A stretch of DNA of 6,929 bases. It comes from Chloroflexi bacterium RBG_19FT_COMBO_55_16 (GTDB lineage Bacteria > Chloroflexota > Anaerolineae > Anaerolineales > UBA4823). The stretch is taken from contig MGOK01000053.1 of NCBI GenBank assembly GCA_001795335.1, positions 2,919 through 9,847 of the forward strand. Reading direction: 5' to 3'. The notes beneath the pieces are model-generated. The model was not told the origin of the DNA. It worked only from the letters and a program-made list of their open reading frames with translations, and did no database searches. This document shows, piece by piece, positions 5,841 through 6,929 of the stretch (the first letter of the stretch is position 1; each line of letters opens with the position of its first letter). Position numbers and translations under genes: made by a program.

Positions 5841-6530
5841 ATGTTCCAAGAGAAGCCGTCACCTAGACTGCCTCAGCCTTCGCTTTTCGTTTTGGAAGAC
5901 AGCACTGGTCAATTTGAGCTTTTCCCAGCGGTGTGGGTTGCAATCGAAGACCTAACGTTACCAGATGCCGAAACACGGCATAAGGCATTAGACCGCTTAT
6001 TGGAACTAAATGCGCCTCGTTTTTCCCCGATCGTTACATATTTACTTGCCACACGGCTCACCGATCCTGATATCAAGCTGCGCGCCCGAATCGTGGAGAC
6101 TTTGGGCGATATCCTCACGCCGGATAATGAAGGCCACCCTGCTCCAGATGACGTTCGCAATAGTTTAATCTTACTCCTTTCTCAGGCGCGAACTCGGCAG
6201 GTATTTGCCCTCCTGCAAGTATTATCTGACGACAATACTTTGGAAAGCCATGTAGCTCAACTTATTAACGCTTGCCCATATGCCAGCAATCATCTGTTGG
6301 ATATACTAAATGATCATAAAGCACCACTGGATGTCCGTAAGCAAGCGGCAGTGATGATTGGACGCGTGGGTTTTCTGGATGCATTATCTTCCCTCGAGCG
6401 GCTGGAAAGCAAGCTAGAAACCCGGTTGAATGGCCAGAAGGCAATGTCTTTTGCGCCTCCTCCGAGTTTGGATGAGGCAGATTTATTACCTGCTGTCCGG
6501 ACGGCATTGAATACGCTTCGAACTCCTTAA
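5841..6530 (+). CDS. HEAT-repeat-like alpha-helical protein, function unknown
   Basis: A 229-residue soluble protein built mostly of amphipathic helices. The N-terminal 30 residues are Pro-rich and then hydrophobic (FELFPAVWVAIEDL). Helical hairpins with HEAT/PBS-lyase-type spacing follow: helix 45-56, 61-73, then DPDIKLRARIVETLGDIL (75-92), and later DILNDHKAPLDVRKQAAVMIGRVG (154-177), with the typical turn Asp, Arg and small residues. Such repeats usually form protein-binding scaffolds; no catalytic motif is visible. The frame is open back to 5658, but those codons overlap the divergent tandem-GNAT start and do not look like a repeat protein, so I chose ATG 5841, which also has a well-placed -10 box just upstream. 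It converges on the zinc-ribbon gene with 47 bases between their stops; no clear terminator hairpin is present there. Confidence 0.75.
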   Translation: MFQEKPSPRLPQPSLFVLEDSTGQFELFPAVWVAIEDLTLPDAETRHKALDRLLELNAPRFSPIVTYLLATRLTDPDIKLRARIVETLGDILTPDNEGHPAPDDVRNSLILLLSQARTRQVFALLQVLSDDNTLESHVAQLINACPYASNHLLDILNDHKAPLDVRKQAAVMIGRVGFLDALSSLERLESKLETRLNGQKAMSFAPPPSLDEADLLPAVRTALNTLRTP

Positions 6531-6577
6531 TTTCTCCATACCACCAACAAATAGGTTAATTTATCTTTCCCACCTTA

Positions 6578-6929
6578 TCAAAGCCGCTGACCACAATTTG
6601 GGCAGACGCTTTCTTCAGATTTAACCACAAAACCACAATTTCGGCATGTCTTTGGCTGCGCTGGACCGAGAGGTGCGCCACAGGCAATACAACTGGGCTC
6701 ACCGACCGGGTTGGCAGTTTGACAATATGCGCAAGCCAATCGTCTCAGGCGCTCCGAGAGCTCGAATGAAGCGCCTTTCATGCGGGCAACGTTTTCAACC
6801 ACCCGCCAGACTTGGTCAGATAATTGTAAATTCTCGATGTCCTGGGCGAGGTCATCCAATCGACCGAGTATGTTAAACGGGTTCCGCCAGGCTGAAAAAA
6901 AAGTAGTGCCCAGGCTGGCAGCCACTCCC
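6578..6929 (-). CDS. Double-zinc-ribbon protein (5' end possibly outside window)
   Basis: About 115 residues are visible. The C-terminal half holds two CxxC-x10-CxxC zinc ribbons: C65/C68 with C79/C82, and C94/C97 with C108/C111, the second ending CPNCGQRL at the C-terminus. This is the double-zinc-ribbon arrangement found in many small bacterial proteins, where it usually serves protein or nucleic-acid binding. The N-terminal half (about 17-64) is predicted helical, possibly coiled, with LDDLAQDIENLQL and a basic end RLRRLA. A GTG at 6925 could be the start, but no stop is seen upstream before the window edge and no properly spaced ribosome site precedes it, so the gene may begin outside. 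A run of eight T (minus strand, 6902-6895) near the 5' end is a possible slippage or sequencing-error site. Numbering is from the GTG. The specific function is unknown. Confidence 0.75.
   Translation of the reverse strand, partial: GVAASLGTTFFSAWRNPFNILGRLDDLAQDIENLQLSDQVWRVVENVARMKGASFELSERLRRLACAYCQTANPVGEPSCIACGAPLGPAQPKTCRNCGFVVKSEESVCPNCGQRL

Overview
The window looks like ordinary chromosome from a bacterium, most likely a member of the Chloroflexota (Anaerolineae-like). This is inference: the base composition is close to half G+C by eye, one gene encodes a membrane-anchored Pro/Thr-rich surface protein of a style common in that phylum, and small HEAT-repeat and double-zinc-ribbon proteins lie nearby. 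There are no RNA genes, CRISPR arrays, transposase genes or phage genes.

Left part (1-1479): the first half of an ABC-F ATPase gene runs leftward off the edge. It starts at a TTG codon, has a good sigma-70-type promoter about 80 bases upstream, and may have a 13-codon reading frame in its leader. Divergent from it is a 195-residue protein with a hydrophobic segment at each end and a long Pro/Thr/Ser spacer between them.

Middle (1493-5685): four genes lie on the minus strand, in transcription order: a tandem-GNAT-fold protein of the YghO type, a LysE/RhtB-family exporter, a short-chain dehydrogenase (SDR), and glucose-6-phosphate dehydrogenase (zwf). The SDR and zwf genes overlap by 14 bases and are very probably co-translated. 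The 172-base gap between the exporter and the SDR holds an unusual two-part inverted repeat that reaches into the exporter's 3' end. The SDR has an alanine where the catalytic serine is expected, together with motifs resembling those of dihydropteridine reductase (QDPR). That makes it the most interesting protein here.

Right part (5686-6929): a divergent intergenic region carries the tandem-GNAT promoter and ribosome site on one strand. On the other is a -10 hexamer placed so that the HEAT-repeat gene would be transcribed without a leader. Converging on that gene is a double-zinc-ribbon protein whose 5' end may lie outside the window.

Functionally, G6PD supplies NADPH and 6-phosphogluconolactone at the entry to the oxidative pentose phosphate pathway. 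The coupled SDR probably carries out an NAD(H)-linked redox step on an unknown substrate, and the LysE-type protein exports a small metabolite, probably an amino acid. I found no convincing undescribed multi-gene system. The points worth following up are the SDR active site and its coupling to zwf, the inverted repeat, the possible ABC-F leader peptide, and the leaderless HEAT gene.
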